A stretch of 51,570 bases of DNA from Clostridia bacterium (GTDB lineage Bacteria; Bacillota; Clostridia; Christensenellales; Aristaeellaceae): the NCBI GenBank assembly GCA_017545905.1, contig JAFWXL010000043.1, forward strand, positions 1 to 51,570, written 5' to 3'. The first letter of the stretch is position 1. Every line of letters starts with the position of its first letter. Positions 41,754 through 49,937 of the stretch are shown piece after piece. Under the pieces are notes generated by a model. It was not told the DNA's origin, made no database searches, and saw only the letters and a program-made list of their open reading frames with translations. The position numbers and the translations under genes are program-made.

Positions 41754-43355
41754 TCACAAAAGCGGCGCAATCACCCTGAGCGCCGGGCCGAGCAGGCGGC
41801 GGCGCAGCGGCTCCTGTTTCATCCTCTGCTTTGTCACACGCGCGCAGCTGCGCAGCGTGTGCTGAAAATCATGCTCAATATCGGCGATACAGGCCGATGC
41901 ATACATATACGTTGCACATTCGAAATGATGATACAGGCTTCTGTAATCCAGATTGATCGTGCCCACCACCGCCGTATCGTCATCCGATACAAATACCTTG
42001 GCATGGACAAAGCCCGGCAGATACTCATAGATGCGCACCCCTGCCTCCATCAGCGCCGGGTAGTAGGTCTTCGCCAGCGCATAGGGCGTTTCCTTATCCG
42101 GGATGCCCGGCATGATGATGCGCACATCCACGCCCCGCTGCGCCGCATAGCAAAGCGCATTTTCCATCTCGCTGTCCAGAATCAGATAGGGCGTCATGAT
42201 GTGCACATAGCGCTGCGCATGATTGAGGATATCCAGATACACGCGCTCGCCGAGCTTGTCCTCATCCAGCGGGCAGTCGCCATAGGGAATGACAAATCCC
42301 TTCGCATCTTCGGGCTCGATGGCCGGCGCACTCAGATAGCGCTCATACTGCGCGGGCGTGTCCTTCAGATTCCGGATATGCCACATCTGAAGAAACATGA
42401 GCGTAAAGCTGCGCGCCGCCTCGCCCCGCAGCATCACGGCGGCGTCCTTCCAGCGGCCGTATCTGATCCTGCGGCCGATGTATTCATCCGCCAGATTCAC
42501 GCCGCCGGTAAACGCCGTATGCCCGTCGATCACCAGAATCTTGCGGTGATCGCGGTAATTGTAGTGGGTGGAGAGAAACGGCGTGAGCGGCGCGAACATG
42601 CGGCACTGGATGCCCAGCTTCCTGAGTCTTTGCGGATAGTCATGCGGCAGGCGGTAGAATTCATTGGTGCCGTCATAGAGCACGCGAACCTCAACGCCCT
42701 GCGCAGCCTTGCGCGCAAGGATTTCCAGTACCTTGCCCCACATTACGCCCTCTTCGATGATGAAATATTCCAGAAAGATGAATTTCTGCGCCCTTTCCAG
42801 CTGCGCAAGCATCTTTTCCCATTTCACCGTGCCGGATGCGCAGTAATCGACCGCCGTCCTGTCAAAGACGGGATAGCAGCCGCTGCGGCGCATATAGCGC
42901 GCCAGCGCGGCGATATCCGGCCTTTCCTTCTCCAGGCGCTCCATGGTCTGCGCCTTCTGGCGGATGCGCTGCCGGTTGCCCCATGTCATCTGGCGGATGC
43001 GCAGGCGCACGGCCCTGTGCCCCAGTTCGCTGCGCGTATAGGCATAGAGCAGCGCCCCGAACACGGGCATCATCATGATGACCATCAGCCATGTGATCTT
43101 CGCTGTGGGGTCCTGCCGGCTATTGAGTACAACGGGCACCATCATCGCGTCGATCACCACGCCGACCACGAAAAGATGCGGCAGAAAGCGCGCAAAATGG
43201 CGTATAGCCGCAAGGAGCACGAGTATCTGCAGCAGGAAAAGAATCACGATCACGCCGAGACGGCTGAATACAGCCCGGAGGATGCTCCGCTTTCCCTTAT
43301 GAATCAGCGAGATGCCTTCGTCTTCCATGCGTTTTTCTTCATTATGTTCGTCCAT
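41754..43355 (-). CDS. cls: Cardiolipin synthase (phospholipase D family)
   Basis: The 533-residue membrane enzyme condenses two phosphatidylglycerols to cardiolipin. Two N-terminal transmembrane helices (about 30-50 and 62-82, then ITWLMVIMMMPVFGALLYA) anchor it. The two HKD motifs are intact: HRKILVIDG with GGVNLADEYIG, and HAKVFVSDDD with GTINLDYRSL. The layout matches Bacillus-type Cls. ATG at 43355 has GGGTGA six bases upstream; ATG at 43328 is a weaker alternative. It is monocistronic with its own promoter. Confidence 0.94.
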   Translation of the reverse strand: MDEHNEEKRMEDEGISLIHKGKRSILRAVFSRLGVIVILFLLQILVLLAAIRHFARFLPHLFVVGVVIDAMMVPVVLNSRQDPTAKITWLMVIMMMPVFGALLYAYTRSELGHRAVRLRIRQMTWGNRQRIRQKAQTMERLEKERPDIAALARYMRRSGCYPVFDRTAVDYCASGTVKWEKMLAQLERAQKFIFLEYFIIEEGVMWGKVLEILARKAAQGVEVRVLYDGTNEFYRLPHDYPQRLRKLGIQCRMFAPLTPFLSTHYNYRDHRKILVIDGHTAFTGGVNLADEYIGRRIRYGRWKDAAVMLRGEAARSFTLMFLQMWHIRNLKDTPAQYERYLSAPAIEPEDAKGFVIPYGDCPLDEDKLGERVYLDILNHAQRYVHIMTPYLILDSEMENALCYAAQRGVDVRIIMPGIPDKETPYALAKTYYPALMEAGVRIYEYLPGFVHAKVFVSDDDTAVVGTINLDYRSLYHHFECATYMYASACIADIEHDFQHTLRSCARVTKQRMKQEPLRRRLLGPALRVIAPLL

Positions 43356-43387
43356 CTGTTTTCACCCGAATCATGTACTATGCGGTC

Positions 43388-43416
43388 ATTGTAGCGAATA
43401 TGCCCAGTGCTGTCCA
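43388..43416 (-). promoter_or_regulatory. Promoter of cls
   Basis: On the minus strand TGGACA (43411-43416), a 17-base spacer, TACAAT (43388-43393), about 33 bases before the start codon. Confidence 0.75.
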
Positions 43417-43465
43417 TGTCCGCCCACTGACTTCCTGCTTTTTCTGAGAGAATACACAAAGAATA

Positions 43466-43491
43466 AAGCCCTCTCCTGAAGGAGAAGGCTT
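43466..43491 (-). terminator. Terminator of asnA
   Basis: On the minus strand AAGCCTTCTCC, a 4-base loop, GGAGAGGGCTT followed by TATTC; one G-T pair. It lies 10 bases after the asnA stop. Confidence 0.7.
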
Positions 43492-43500
43492 GAATATGCA

Positions 43501-44514
43501 TCAGAGCAGGGTAATGCCCGCTTCCCTGAACACGCGATGCGTCTGCTCATCCCAGATGGAGGACTGCACCTCGCCGATGTGCGCCTTGCCCAGCAGCAGC
43601 ATGCACAGGCGGCTCTGTCCGATGCCGCCGCCCATCGCCAGGGGCAGCTTGCCCTCCAGCAGCAGCTTATGGAACGGCAGGCTCCGCCGGTCGTCGCAGC
43701 CGGAAAGAGTCAGCTGGCGGTCAAGCGATTCGGGGCTGACGCGGATGCCCATGGAGGAAATCTCCATCGCGCAGCCGAGCACCGGATGCCAGAAGAGAAT
43801 ATCGCCGTTCATCTCCCAGTCGTCATAGTCCGGGGCGCGGCCGTCGTGCCTGTTTCCGCTCTCCATGACGCCGCCGATACCCTGAATGAACACCGTGCCG
43901 TGCTTCTTTGTAAAGATATTCTCGCGCTCCTTGGGCGTCTTGTCCGGATAGAGATATTCCAGCTCCTGCGCGGTGACGAAGGTCACATTGCGATTGAGCA
44001 GAGGCGTATCGCACAGCTGGGGATACTTGCCGCGCACGGTCAGCTGCGTATCGCAGATGCTGTTTACGATGTTTCGAACAGCCTCGTGCAGGGTATACAC
44101 CGTGCGGCCTTCCTCGGTGATCACCTTTTCCCAGTCCCACTGATCGACGTAGATGGAGTGCAGGTTATCCAGGCTCTCGTCGCGGCGGATGGCGTTCATG
44201 TCGGTATAGATGCCCTTGCCCGGCAGGATGTCATAGCGATAGAGCGCCATGCGCTTCCACTTCGCCAGCGAATGCACGACGACGGCCTCAGCCTTCGCGC
44301 AGGGCACGTCGAAGCTGACCGGGCGCTCCACGCCGTTCAGGTCATCGTTCAGGCCGGAGGTCGGCTCGACAAACAGCGGCGCAGACACGCGCTTGAGATT
44401 GAGCGTGCGCGCCAGCGAATCCTGAAACACACGCTTGATCAGGCTGATCGCGCTCTGCGTCTGATACAGGGAAAGATGCGGCTGATATCCCTCGGGAATA
44501 AAAGAAGAACCCAT
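43501..44514 (-). CDS. asnA: Aspartate-ammonia ligase
   Basis: This 337-residue enzyme makes asparagine from aspartate, ammonia and ATP. It belongs to the class II tRNA-synthetase-like fold. Marks include RVSAPLFVEPTSGLNDDLNG, VVVHSLAKWKRMAL, YTDMNAIRRDE, YVDQWDWEK and the C-terminal GGGIGQSRLCMLLL (class II motif 3, with the ATP-binding arginine). Length is usual (about 330). AAGGAGG lies nine bases before the ATG. It faces ldh with overlapping control regions. The gene is not in an operon. Confidence 0.96.
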   Translation of the reverse strand: MGSSFIPEGYQPHLSLYQTQSAISLIKRVFQDSLARTLNLKRVSAPLFVEPTSGLNDDLNGVERPVSFDVPCAKAEAVVVHSLAKWKRMALYRYDILPGKGIYTDMNAIRRDESLDNLHSIYVDQWDWEKVITEEGRTVYTLHEAVRNIVNSICDTQLTVRGKYPQLCDTPLLNRNVTFVTAQELEYLYPDKTPKERENIFTKKHGTVFIQGIGGVMESGNRHDGRAPDYDDWEMNGDILFWHPVLGCAMEISSMGIRVSPESLDRQLTLSGCDDRRSLPFHKLLLEGKLPLAMGGGIGQSRLCMLLLGKAHIGEVQSSIWDEQTHRVFREAGITLL

Positions 44515-44549
44515 AATTCTCCTCCTTAAATCACAAAACTATGCTGTAC

Positions 44550-44578
44550 AGTATACCAAGCGCCGCAGATTTTTCCAA
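44550..44578 (-). promoter_or_regulatory. Promoter of asnA
   Basis: On the minus strand TTGGAA (44573-44578), a 17-base spacer, TATACT (44550-44555), about 35 bases before the start codon. Confidence 0.75.
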
Positions 44579-44658
44579 CACTTTTTTGCTTCCCAATAGA
44601 AATTTCCCGCTGAAATACGCCCATACTACACCCAAAACGGAAATCGGAGGTTTTTCTG

Positions 44659-45702
44659 ATGGCCATCGAGCGGGGCAAAATCGTGATCATCGGCGCAGGC
44701 CATGTGGGCAGCGCCATTCTCAATTCGCTGCTTGGCATGAATCTGGCAAAAGAAATCGTGCTCATCAATCTGGACCGCGAGCAGGCGCTGGGTGAGGTGC
44801 TCGACGCAAGCCACACGCTCGCCTTTGCCTATACGGCGGGCTGCATGATCCGCGTGGGCGACTACGCGGACTGCAAGGACGCCCAGATCATCATCAACAC
44901 CGCCGGCCCTTCCATCCAGCCGGGCGAAAAGCACGACCGCATGGCGCTGCTGGAAACGAACCTGAAGGTCGTCTCACAGATCATGGACGGCGTCACGCAA
45001 TACACGCGCGAGGCCATCCTCATCCATGTAACCAATCCGGTCGACGTGCTCACATATTACTGCATGAAAAAATACGACTATCCAAGGGAGAAGCTCTTCT
45101 CCACCGGCACGCTGCTGGATACCGCGCGCTTCAATACCATGCTCGCCGCCGCGCTTAAAATCGACGCAAAATCCGTCACCGGCTTTGTCCTGGGCGAGCA
45201 TGGCGGCACGGCGTTCGTCCCGTGGAATACGGTCAATGTCGCAGGCATCCCCTTCGACCGCTTCACAGCGCAGTTTGATCTGAAAACGCCTATCGACCGC
45301 GAGAATCTCATCCGCGCAGTCAAGGCCAGCGGCATGGACATCATCGAGCTCAAGGGCTATACCTCCTCCGGCATCGCGCTGACGGTGTGCCGTGTGGTTT
45401 CCGCAATCCTGTTCAATTCGCATAGCGTGCTGCCGCTGTGCGTGATCCCGCAGGGCGAATACGGCCTTGAAAACGTAGCCATGAGTCTGCCGTGCATCCT
45501 CGGCGAAAACGGCGTCGAAAAAATCCTCACGCTGCCGCTGGACGAGGACGCTGAACGCTGCATGCGCGCCTGCGACGAGTACCTGCGCAGCATCATCCAC
45601 AACATCGATATGCAGACCGGCAAGGTTCATCAGGAAGGCTGGCTCGGCGGCTTCCCGCCCCAGCACACGAATCCGGCGTGCATCGGCAAGCCGGTATCAT
45701 AA
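44659..45702 (+). CDS. L-lactate dehydrogenase family 2-hydroxyacid dehydrogenase
   Basis: This 347-residue NAD-dependent dehydrogenase has the dinucleotide motif GAGHVG (12-17), VTNPVDVLTYY, and the catalytic histidine in LGEHGGTAF. The mobile specificity loop reads AGPSIQPGEKHDR, which differs from the usual lactate enzyme loop (AGAPQKPGE.R): the substrate-selecting glutamine is not in its normal place. A wider 2-hydroxyacid substrate, such as L-2-hydroxyisocaproate, is possible. It is somewhat longer than standard LDH (about 315), with extra residues at the C-terminus. CGGAGG precedes the ATG. Confidence 0.85.
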   Translation: MAIERGKIVIIGAGHVGSAILNSLLGMNLAKEIVLINLDREQALGEVLDASHTLAFAYTAGCMIRVGDYADCKDAQIIINTAGPSIQPGEKHDRMALLETNLKVVSQIMDGVTQYTREAILIHVTNPVDVLTYYCMKKYDYPREKLFSTGTLLDTARFNTMLAAALKIDAKSVTGFVLGEHGGTAFVPWNTVNVAGIPFDRFTAQFDLKTPIDRENLIRAVKASGMDIIELKGYTSSGIALTVCRVVSAILFNSHSVLPLCVIPQGEYGLENVAMSLPCILGENGVEKILTLPLDEDAERCMRACDEYLRSIIHNIDMQTGKVHQEGWLGGFPPQHTNPACIGKPVS

Positions 45703-45790
45703 GCGGGCTGTGCCCACACCCACTACGCTTCGCTTTGCACTTAACAGCGCCGCACGGACAAATGGTCCTCCGGCGCCTTACTTAAGCATA
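45703..45790 (+). repeat. Dispersed repeat of the GCGGCC type, copy after ldh
   Basis: AAGCGGGCTGTGCCCACACCCACTACGCTTCGC parallels the 18087 copy (split here as AAGCGGGCTGTGCCCAC and CCACTACGCTTCGC). It continues with a GGCGC...GCGCC-type arm (GCGCCGC/GGCGCC). It begins right after the stop codon. Confidence 0.55.
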
Positions 45791-45841
45791 TTGACCACTT
45801 TCCAATCCCAAAGGAGCAACAATTCTTATTTTATCAATCAT

Positions 45842-45875
45842 AAAGAAGATGCCCAAATGAGCATCTTCTTTTTCT
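45842..45875. terminator. Bidirectional terminator between ldh and vanX-like gene
   Basis: AAAGAAGATGC (45842-45852), an 8-base loop and GCATCTTCTTT (45861-45871) with further T. Stops both convergent genes. Confidence 0.88.
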
Positions 45876-45886
45876 CGTCTTAAGCT

Positions 45887-46492
45887 TTACTCAATCGGAA
45901 AATCGTAATACACCTTCGGCAGATCGCACTTGAATGTGTAATGCCACCATTCCTCGACATAATCGTCAAAGCCCGCGGCGAGCATACCGCTGCGCAGCAG
46001 CTCCCTGTTCGCCTTCTGCGCCGGGGTGAGATCCTCGTAATCGTGCGAGGAAATCCTGGAAAACCAGTCGAACTCTCCGCCCATGTCCAGCTCATTGCCA
46101 TCCCTGTCTATCAGCGTCAGATCAACCGTCAGCCCGCGCGAATGGCCGGAATACACGGCGATGTATCCCTTGGGGAAGAGCTCGCTCTTAGCCAGCGTGG
46201 GATAAAATTCATCCTTGGTCTTCACGTCATCCGGATCCTTTGCCCAGCGGACAAAGTGATCCACCGCGCGCTGGGGGCGATATGCGTCGTAAATGAGCAG
46301 ATACAGCCCTTTGCGCGCAAATTCCTCCGCCGCCTTCTTCAGCGCCTGCGCAGCTTCGGTTTTGAGCACCGATTTGGGTGCAAGGTATCCATCCACCGGA
46401 CAGCCGACAAAATTGTGCTCTCCCGCGTAGCGGATGTCCTCGCGCACGGACTCGATGACGTCTTTGATGTATACAAATCCTTCGGGAAGCAT
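45887..46492 (-). CDS. D-alanyl-D-alanine dipeptidase, VanX/DdpX family (M15D)
   Basis: The 201-residue zinc dipeptidase has the metal and catalytic motifs SGHSRGLTVDLTL (zinc His and Asp) and EWWHYTF (catalytic Glu and zinc His), plus YDAYRPQRAV with the substrate-binding arginine. Length matches VanX (202). No vanH, vanA or vanRS is nearby, so it is more likely a wall-turnover or nutrient dipeptidase than a vancomycin-resistance protein. ATG at 46492 has GGGGGAAT upstream; an earlier ATG at 46510 lies before that site. No signal peptide, so it is cytoplasmic. Confidence 0.9.
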   Translation of the reverse strand: MLPEGFVYIKDVIESVREDIRYAGEHNFVGCPVDGYLAPKSVLKTEAAQALKKAAEEFARKGLYLLIYDAYRPQRAVDHFVRWAKDPDDVKTKDEFYPTLAKSELFPKGYIAVYSGHSRGLTVDLTLIDRDGNELDMGGEFDWFSRISSHDYEDLTPAQKANRELLRSGMLAAGFDDYVEEWWHYTFKCDLPKVYYDFPIE

Positions 46493-46519
46493 GATATTCC
46501 CCCCATTCATGTCATGAAA

Positions 46520-46546
46520 TAAAGGGAGGAGCTGAGCCCCTCCCCT
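46520..46546 (-). terminator. Hairpin with T-rich tail, probable fhs-side terminator
   Basis: On the minus strand GGGGAGG and CCTCCC arms with inner GCT/AGC pairing (46524-46544) are followed by TTTATTTC. It separates fhs from the vanX-like gene on the same strand. Confidence 0.6.
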
Positions 46547-46564
46547 GCATGTATCGCCTGCGGG

Positions 46565-46612
46565 CAGGACCTCATCCGCCCTTCGGGCACCTTCCCCAAA
46601 GGGGAAGGTTTA
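46565..46612 (+). repeat. Palindromic repeat with CCTTCCCC/GGGGAAGG hairpin
   Basis: CCTCATCCGCCCTTCGGGC is followed by ACCTTCCCCAAAGGGGAAGGT. It contains a GCCC/GGGC arm and a CCTTCCCC/GGGGAAGG hairpin. From general experience this type is widespread between genes in gut Clostridia; here it stands next to copy D of another repeat. Confidence 0.6.
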
Positions 46613-46625
46613 TTCTGCTTGCTTT

Positions 46626-46705
46626 AAGCCGCCGCGAAGCGAAGACGGGTCAAGGGATGAAATCCCTTGCAGGGGCTTGGGGACAGCGTCCCCAAACGTA
46701 ACCCC
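46626..46705 (+). repeat. Dispersed palindromic repeat, copy D
   Basis: GCCGCGAAGCGAAGACGGG, then hairpin 1 CAAGGGATGAAATCCCTTG (46651-46669) and hairpin 2 TTGGGGACAGCGTCCCCAA (46677-46695). It keeps the layout of copies B, C and E with compensating stem changes, and ends just before the fhs stop codon. Confidence 0.75.
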
Positions 46706-46708
46706 TTC

Positions 46709-48385
46709 TTAGAAGAGTCCGGTGATTTTGCCGGTCTCGTCGACGTCGATCTTCTCGGCCGCCGGCACCTTCGGCAGCCCCGGCATGGTCATGATGTCGC
46801 CGGTGAGCGCGACGATGAAGCCCGCGCCCGCGGAAACCTTCAGATTGCGCACGGTGACGGTGAAGCCTTCCGGCGCGCCGAGCAGCTTCTGATCATCGGA
46901 GAAGGAATACTGCGTCTTGGCCATGCAGATGGGATACTCGCCAAAGCCCAGCTCCTCGAGCTGCTTGGCCTGCTTCTTGGCGTTCGGGGTGAGCGCCACA
47001 GCCGCGCCGCGATAGACGTTCTTGACGATCGCCTCGAGCTTCTTCTCGATGCTGGTCTCCAGCTCATAGGCGAAGCGGAAGTTGTTTTCGGCAGTCTCGC
47101 ACAGGCGGACGACCTCCTCGGCCAGCTCCACGCCGCCGTCGCCGCCCTTGCCCCAGACCTCGGAGAGCGCAACGTTTACGCCCAGCTCGCGGCACTTCTC
47201 GCGAACCAGCTCCAGCTCGGCCTCGGTGTCCATCGGGAAGCGGTTGATCGCCACCACGCAGGGCAGCTGATAGGTCTCGGTGATGTTGGAAACGTGGCGC
47301 AGCAGATTCGGCAGGCCCTTGCTGAGCGCCTCGAGGTTCTCGTTGTTCAGATCGGCCTTCGCCACGCCGCCGTGATGCTTGAGCGCGCGCACGGTCGCCA
47401 CAACGACGACGGCAGCGGGCTTCAGGCCCGCCTTGCGGCACTTGATATCCAGGAACTTCTCCGCGCCCAGATCCGCGCCGAAGCCGGCCTCGGTCACGCA
47501 GTAATCGCCCAGCTTCATCGCCATGCGGGTCGCCATGATGGAGTTGCAGCCGTGAGCAATATTGGCGAACGGGCCGCCGTGGATGAACGCCGGGGTGCCC
47601 TCCAGCGTCTGCACGAGATTCGGCTTGAGCGCATCCTTGAGCAGCGCCGCCATCGCGCCGGCAGCCTTGAGATCGCCTGCGGTGACGGGCTTGTCGTCAT
47701 AGGTGTAGCCGACGATGATGCGGGAGAGACGCTCCTTAAGATCGGTGATGGAGGAGGACATGCAGAACACCGCCATGACCTCGGAGGCGACGGTGATATC
47801 GAAGCCGTCCTCGCGCGGCACGCCCTGCATGCGGCCGCCCAGACCGTCGATCACATTGCGCAGCTGACGGTCATTCATATCCACGCAGCGCTTCCATGTG
47901 ATCTTCTTGACGTCGATGCCAAGCGCATTGCCCTGCTGAATGTGGTTATCCAGCATGGCGGCGAGCAGGTTATTCGCCGCGCCGATGGCATGGAAGTCGC
48001 CGGTGAAGTGCAGGTTGATATCCTCCATCGGGACAACCTGCGCATAGCCGCCGCCGGCAGCGCCGCCCTTCACGCCGAAAACCGGGCCAAGGCTCGGCTC
48101 ACGCAGCGCGAGAATCGCATTTTTGCCGATCTTGCGCAGGCCGTCAGCCAGACCCACGGACGTGGTGGTCTTTCCTTCTCCGGCCGGAGTCGGGGAGATG
48201 GCGGTGACAAGGATCAGCTTGCCGTCCTCACCCTCAACTTCACTGAGCAGATTATAGTCGATCTTGGCCTTGTAATTGCCGTAGAGCTCCAGATACTTCT
48301 CATCCACGCCCGCAGTCTTTGCGATCTCGCGGATGTTCTTCATCTCACATGCCTGTGCGATTTCGATGTCGGAAAGATAAGCCAT
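46709..48385 (-). CDS. fhs: Formate-tetrahydrofolate ligase
   Basis: This 558-residue enzyme, the usual length, makes 10-formyl-tetrahydrofolate from formate, THF and ATP. The P-loop [14 protein letters not shown] lies near residue 64. Other marks are [44 protein letters not shown] and [13 protein letters not shown]. It supplies C1 units for purines and may serve the acetyl-CoA or glycine routes in an anaerobe. ATG at 48385 has GAGGGG eight bases upstream. A ZTP riboswitch with terminator lies in its leader. Confidence 0.97.
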   Translation of the reverse strand: MAYLSDIEIAQACEMKNIREIAKTAGVDEKYLELYGNYKAKIDYNLLSEVEGEDGKLILVTAISPTPAGEGKTTTSVGLADGLRKIGKNAILALREPSLGPVFGVKGGAAGGGYAQVVPMEDINLHFTGDFHAIGAANNLLAAMLDNHIQQGNALGIDVKKITWKRCVDMNDRQLRNVIDGLGGRMQGVPREDGFDITVASEVMAVFCMSSSITDLKERLSRIIVGYTYDDKPVTAGDLKAAGAMAALLKDALKPNLVQTLEGTPAFIHGGPFANIAHGCNSIMATRMAMKLGDYCVTEAGFGADLGAEKFLDIKCRKAGLKPAAVVVVATVRALKHHGGVAKADLNNENLEALSKGLPNLLRHVSNITETYQLPCVVAINRFPMDTEAELELVREKCRELGVNVALSEVWGKGGDGGVELAEEVVRLCETAENNFRFAYELETSIEKKLEAIVKNVYRGAAVALTPNAKKQAKQLEELGFGEYPICMAKTQYSFSDDQKLLGAPEGFTVTVRNLKVSAGAGFIVALTGDIMTMPGLPKVPAAEKIDVDETGKITGLF

Positions 48386-48402
48386 AATAAAACCCCTCTC
48401 TT

Positions 48403-48418
48403 GCGGCCTGTGGCCGCT
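48403..48418 (-). repeat. GCGGCC-type hairpin just before the fhs ribosome binding site
   Basis: GCGGCCTGTGGCCGC, the same palindrome as in the 18087 copy, ends about 10 bases upstream of the GAGAGGGG site of fhs. As RNA it forms a stable hairpin next to the start region. Confidence 0.6.
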
Positions 48419-48491
48419 TCCACTTCCGAACAGCCTTATCATATCAAGCTGCTCTGTGCTCGCTGCAAGTGATTTCGTCTATCCCGTAAAC

Positions 48492-48600
48492 AAAAAGGCG
48501 CACCGATGCTCTCAGTGCGCCCAGACGGTCGGCATCAAGCGCACTTTCAGCGCGCCGCAGCACTCCCTGTGGGTCGTCCCACTTCCGTCAGTCATGCTGC
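48492..48600 (-). promoter_or_regulatory. ZTP (pfl) riboswitch with overlapping terminator, controlling fhs
   Basis: On the minus strand the aptamer runs from ACTGACGG (48585-48592), through hairpin GTGGGA/CCCAC with the conserved ACAGGGAGTG, a variable stem GCGC..GCGC, to GCCGACCGTCTGGGC (48519-48533). These match the pfl consensus (CUGGCG, CCACNGGGAGC, GCCG.CCGCCUGGGC). The P1 stem here is GACGG/CCGTC instead of GGCG/CGCC, a compensating change. The end of the aptamer is shared with a terminator, GGCGCAC/GTGCGCC plus TTTTT (48492-48521). So ZTP/ZMP binding, a sign of low 10-formyl-THF, should turn fhs on. Confidence 0.92.
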
Positions 48601-48636
48601 TATATGAGTGAAAAAAGTCTTTTCACATATAGACAA

Positions 48637-48666
48637 ATGATATCATGCACACAGGAGTTTCGTCAA
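48637..48666 (-). promoter_or_regulatory. Promoter of fhs
   Basis: On the minus strand TTGACG (48661-48666), an 18-base spacer and TATCAT (48637-48642) with an extended TGA before it. It lies 45 bases upstream of the riboswitch, past a dyad at 48600-48632 (CTATATG...CATATAG). Confidence 0.65.
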
Positions 48667-48692
48667 GTAGGACTTGATGAAAGCCTTTCATC
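48664..48692. promoter_or_regulatory. Two adjacent dyads between fhs and serC promoters
   Basis: CAAGT/ACTTG (48664-48676) overlaps the fhs -35 box, and GATGAAAG/CTTTCATC (48676-48692, 1-base centre) lies next to it. They could be operators for a regulator of both divergent units. Confidence 0.4.
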
Positions 48693-48755
48693 GCCCGGCA
48701 GACAAACCTTCATCGGAATATTTGCGAAATAAATGACATAATTTTGATTTCAGCA

Positions 48756-48784
48756 TTGCAACCAATTCGTTTTTATGTTAAAAT
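48756..48784 (+). promoter_or_regulatory. Promoter of serC-serA
   Basis: TTGCAA (48756-48761), a 17-base spacer, TAAAAT (48779-48784), giving a leader of about 75 bases. Confidence 0.7.
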
Positions 48785-48797
48785 ATGTCAACAACTA

Positions 48798-48840
48798 GCC
48801 GAAAATGATATTTTCAGCAGATTATCCTGCATGTTTCGGC
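48798..48840 (+). promoter_or_regulatory. serC leader with mutually exclusive stems
   Basis: GCCGAAA (48798-48804) can pair with TTTCGGC (48834-48840), enclosing a GCAG/CTGC hairpin (817-830). Alternatively GAAAAT (48801-48806) pairs with ATTTTC (48810-48815), which uses the same bases. The structure ends just before the GAGGAGG site. It may be a small translational switch. Confidence 0.4.
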
Positions 48841-48863
48841 AATATTTGAGGAGGCTTATTTCT

Positions 48864-49937
48864 ATGAACCGTGTCTACAATTTCGCGCCCGGCCCGTCCA
48901 TGCTCGCCACCGAAGTGCTCGAAAAGGTACAGAAGGACCTGCTGTGCTATGGCAGTACAGGCATGTCTGTCATGGAAATGAGTCATCGATCTAAAATGTA
49001 CCTGGAAATCTTCAATAAGACCGTTGCAGATTTCAAGGATGTCATGGGCATCCCCGAGGGCTACAAGGTCCTGTTCCTGCAGGGCGGCGCAACGCAGATG
49101 TTCGCCACCGTGCCGCTGAACCTCATGCAGGGCGGCAAGGCCGACTATATCGACTCCGGCAACTTCGCGCACAACGCGCTGGTCGAAGCCAAGAAGTACG
49201 GCGAGGTCGTCGTCGCCGGTTCCTCCCGCGATGACAACTACACCTATATCCCGCAGTACACCCTCTCCCCGGACGCCAAGTACGTCCACATCACCACCAA
49301 CAACACCATCTACGGCACGCGCTATGATCACGTGCCCGAGACCGGCGATATCCCGCTGGTAGCGGATATGTCCTCCAACATCCTCTCCGAAGTGTATGAC
49401 GTTTCCAAGTTCGGCCTGATCTATGCCGGCGCGCAGAAGAATGTCGCTCCGGCGGGCGTGACCATCGTCGTCGTGCGCGAGGATCTGCTGGGCAACGAAG
49501 CGGCTTACACGCCGAAGGTGATGAGCCTCAAGAAGATGGCCGATGCGGACAGCATGCTCAACACCCCGAACTGCTTCGGCATCTATGTCGCGGGCCTGAC
49601 GTTTGAATGGCTCAAGCAGCAGGGCGGCGTTGCGGCGATGGAGAAGATCAACATCGAGAAGGCGAACCTGCTCTACGATTTCCTGGATAACAGCAAGCTC
49701 TTCAAGGGCACGGCCAACGCCAAGGACCGCAGCCGCATGAACGTAACCTTCGTCACCGGCGACGCCGATCTGGACGCAGCGTTCGTTAAGGAAGCCGCCG
49801 CCAAGGGCCTTGTGAACCTGAAGGGCCACCGCATCGTCGGCGGCATGCGCGCCAGCATCTACAACGCGATGCCGATGGAGGGCGTGAAGGCTCTGGTCAG
49901 CTTCATGAAGGAATTCGAGGCGGCCAATGGCCGCTGA
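48864..49937 (+). CDS. serC: Phosphoserine aminotransferase
   Basis: This 357-residue PLP enzyme converts 3-phosphohydroxypyruvate and glutamate to phosphoserine. Marks are VYNFAPGPSMLATEVLE, GSTGMSVMEMSHRS, FLQGGATQMF, ADMSSNILSE and the PLP lysine in YAGAQKNVAPAG. The C-terminus HRIVGGMRASIYNAMP is typical. Length is usual (about 360). ATG at 48864 follows GAGGAGG. serA follows 91 bases later, across a repeat-like gap, so the first two steps of serine synthesis are encoded together; serB is not in the window. Confidence 0.97.
   Translation: MNRVYNFAPGPSMLATEVLEKVQKDLLCYGSTGMSVMEMSHRSKMYLEIFNKTVADFKDVMGIPEGYKVLFLQGGATQMFATVPLNLMQGGKADYIDSGNFAHNALVEAKKYGEVVVAGSSRDDNYTYIPQYTLSPDAKYVHITTNNTIYGTRYDHVPETGDIPLVADMSSNILSEVYDVSKFGLIYAGAQKNVAPAGVTIVVVREDLLGNEAAYTPKVMSLKKMADADSMLNTPNCFGIYVAGLTFEWLKQQGGVAAMEKINIEKANLLYDFLDNSKLFKGTANAKDRSRMNVTFVTGDADLDAAFVKEAAAKGLVNLKGHRIVGGMRASIYNAMPMEGVKALVSFMKEFEAANGR

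Larger units (their letters stand above)
48386..48863. other. Shared 478-base control region of fhs and serC
   Basis: Contents in order: GCGGCC hairpin, ZTP riboswitch with terminator, dyad 48600-48632, fhs promoter, two dyads, serC promoter and serC leader with alternative hairpins. No protein-coding gene is present. Confidence 0.8.
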
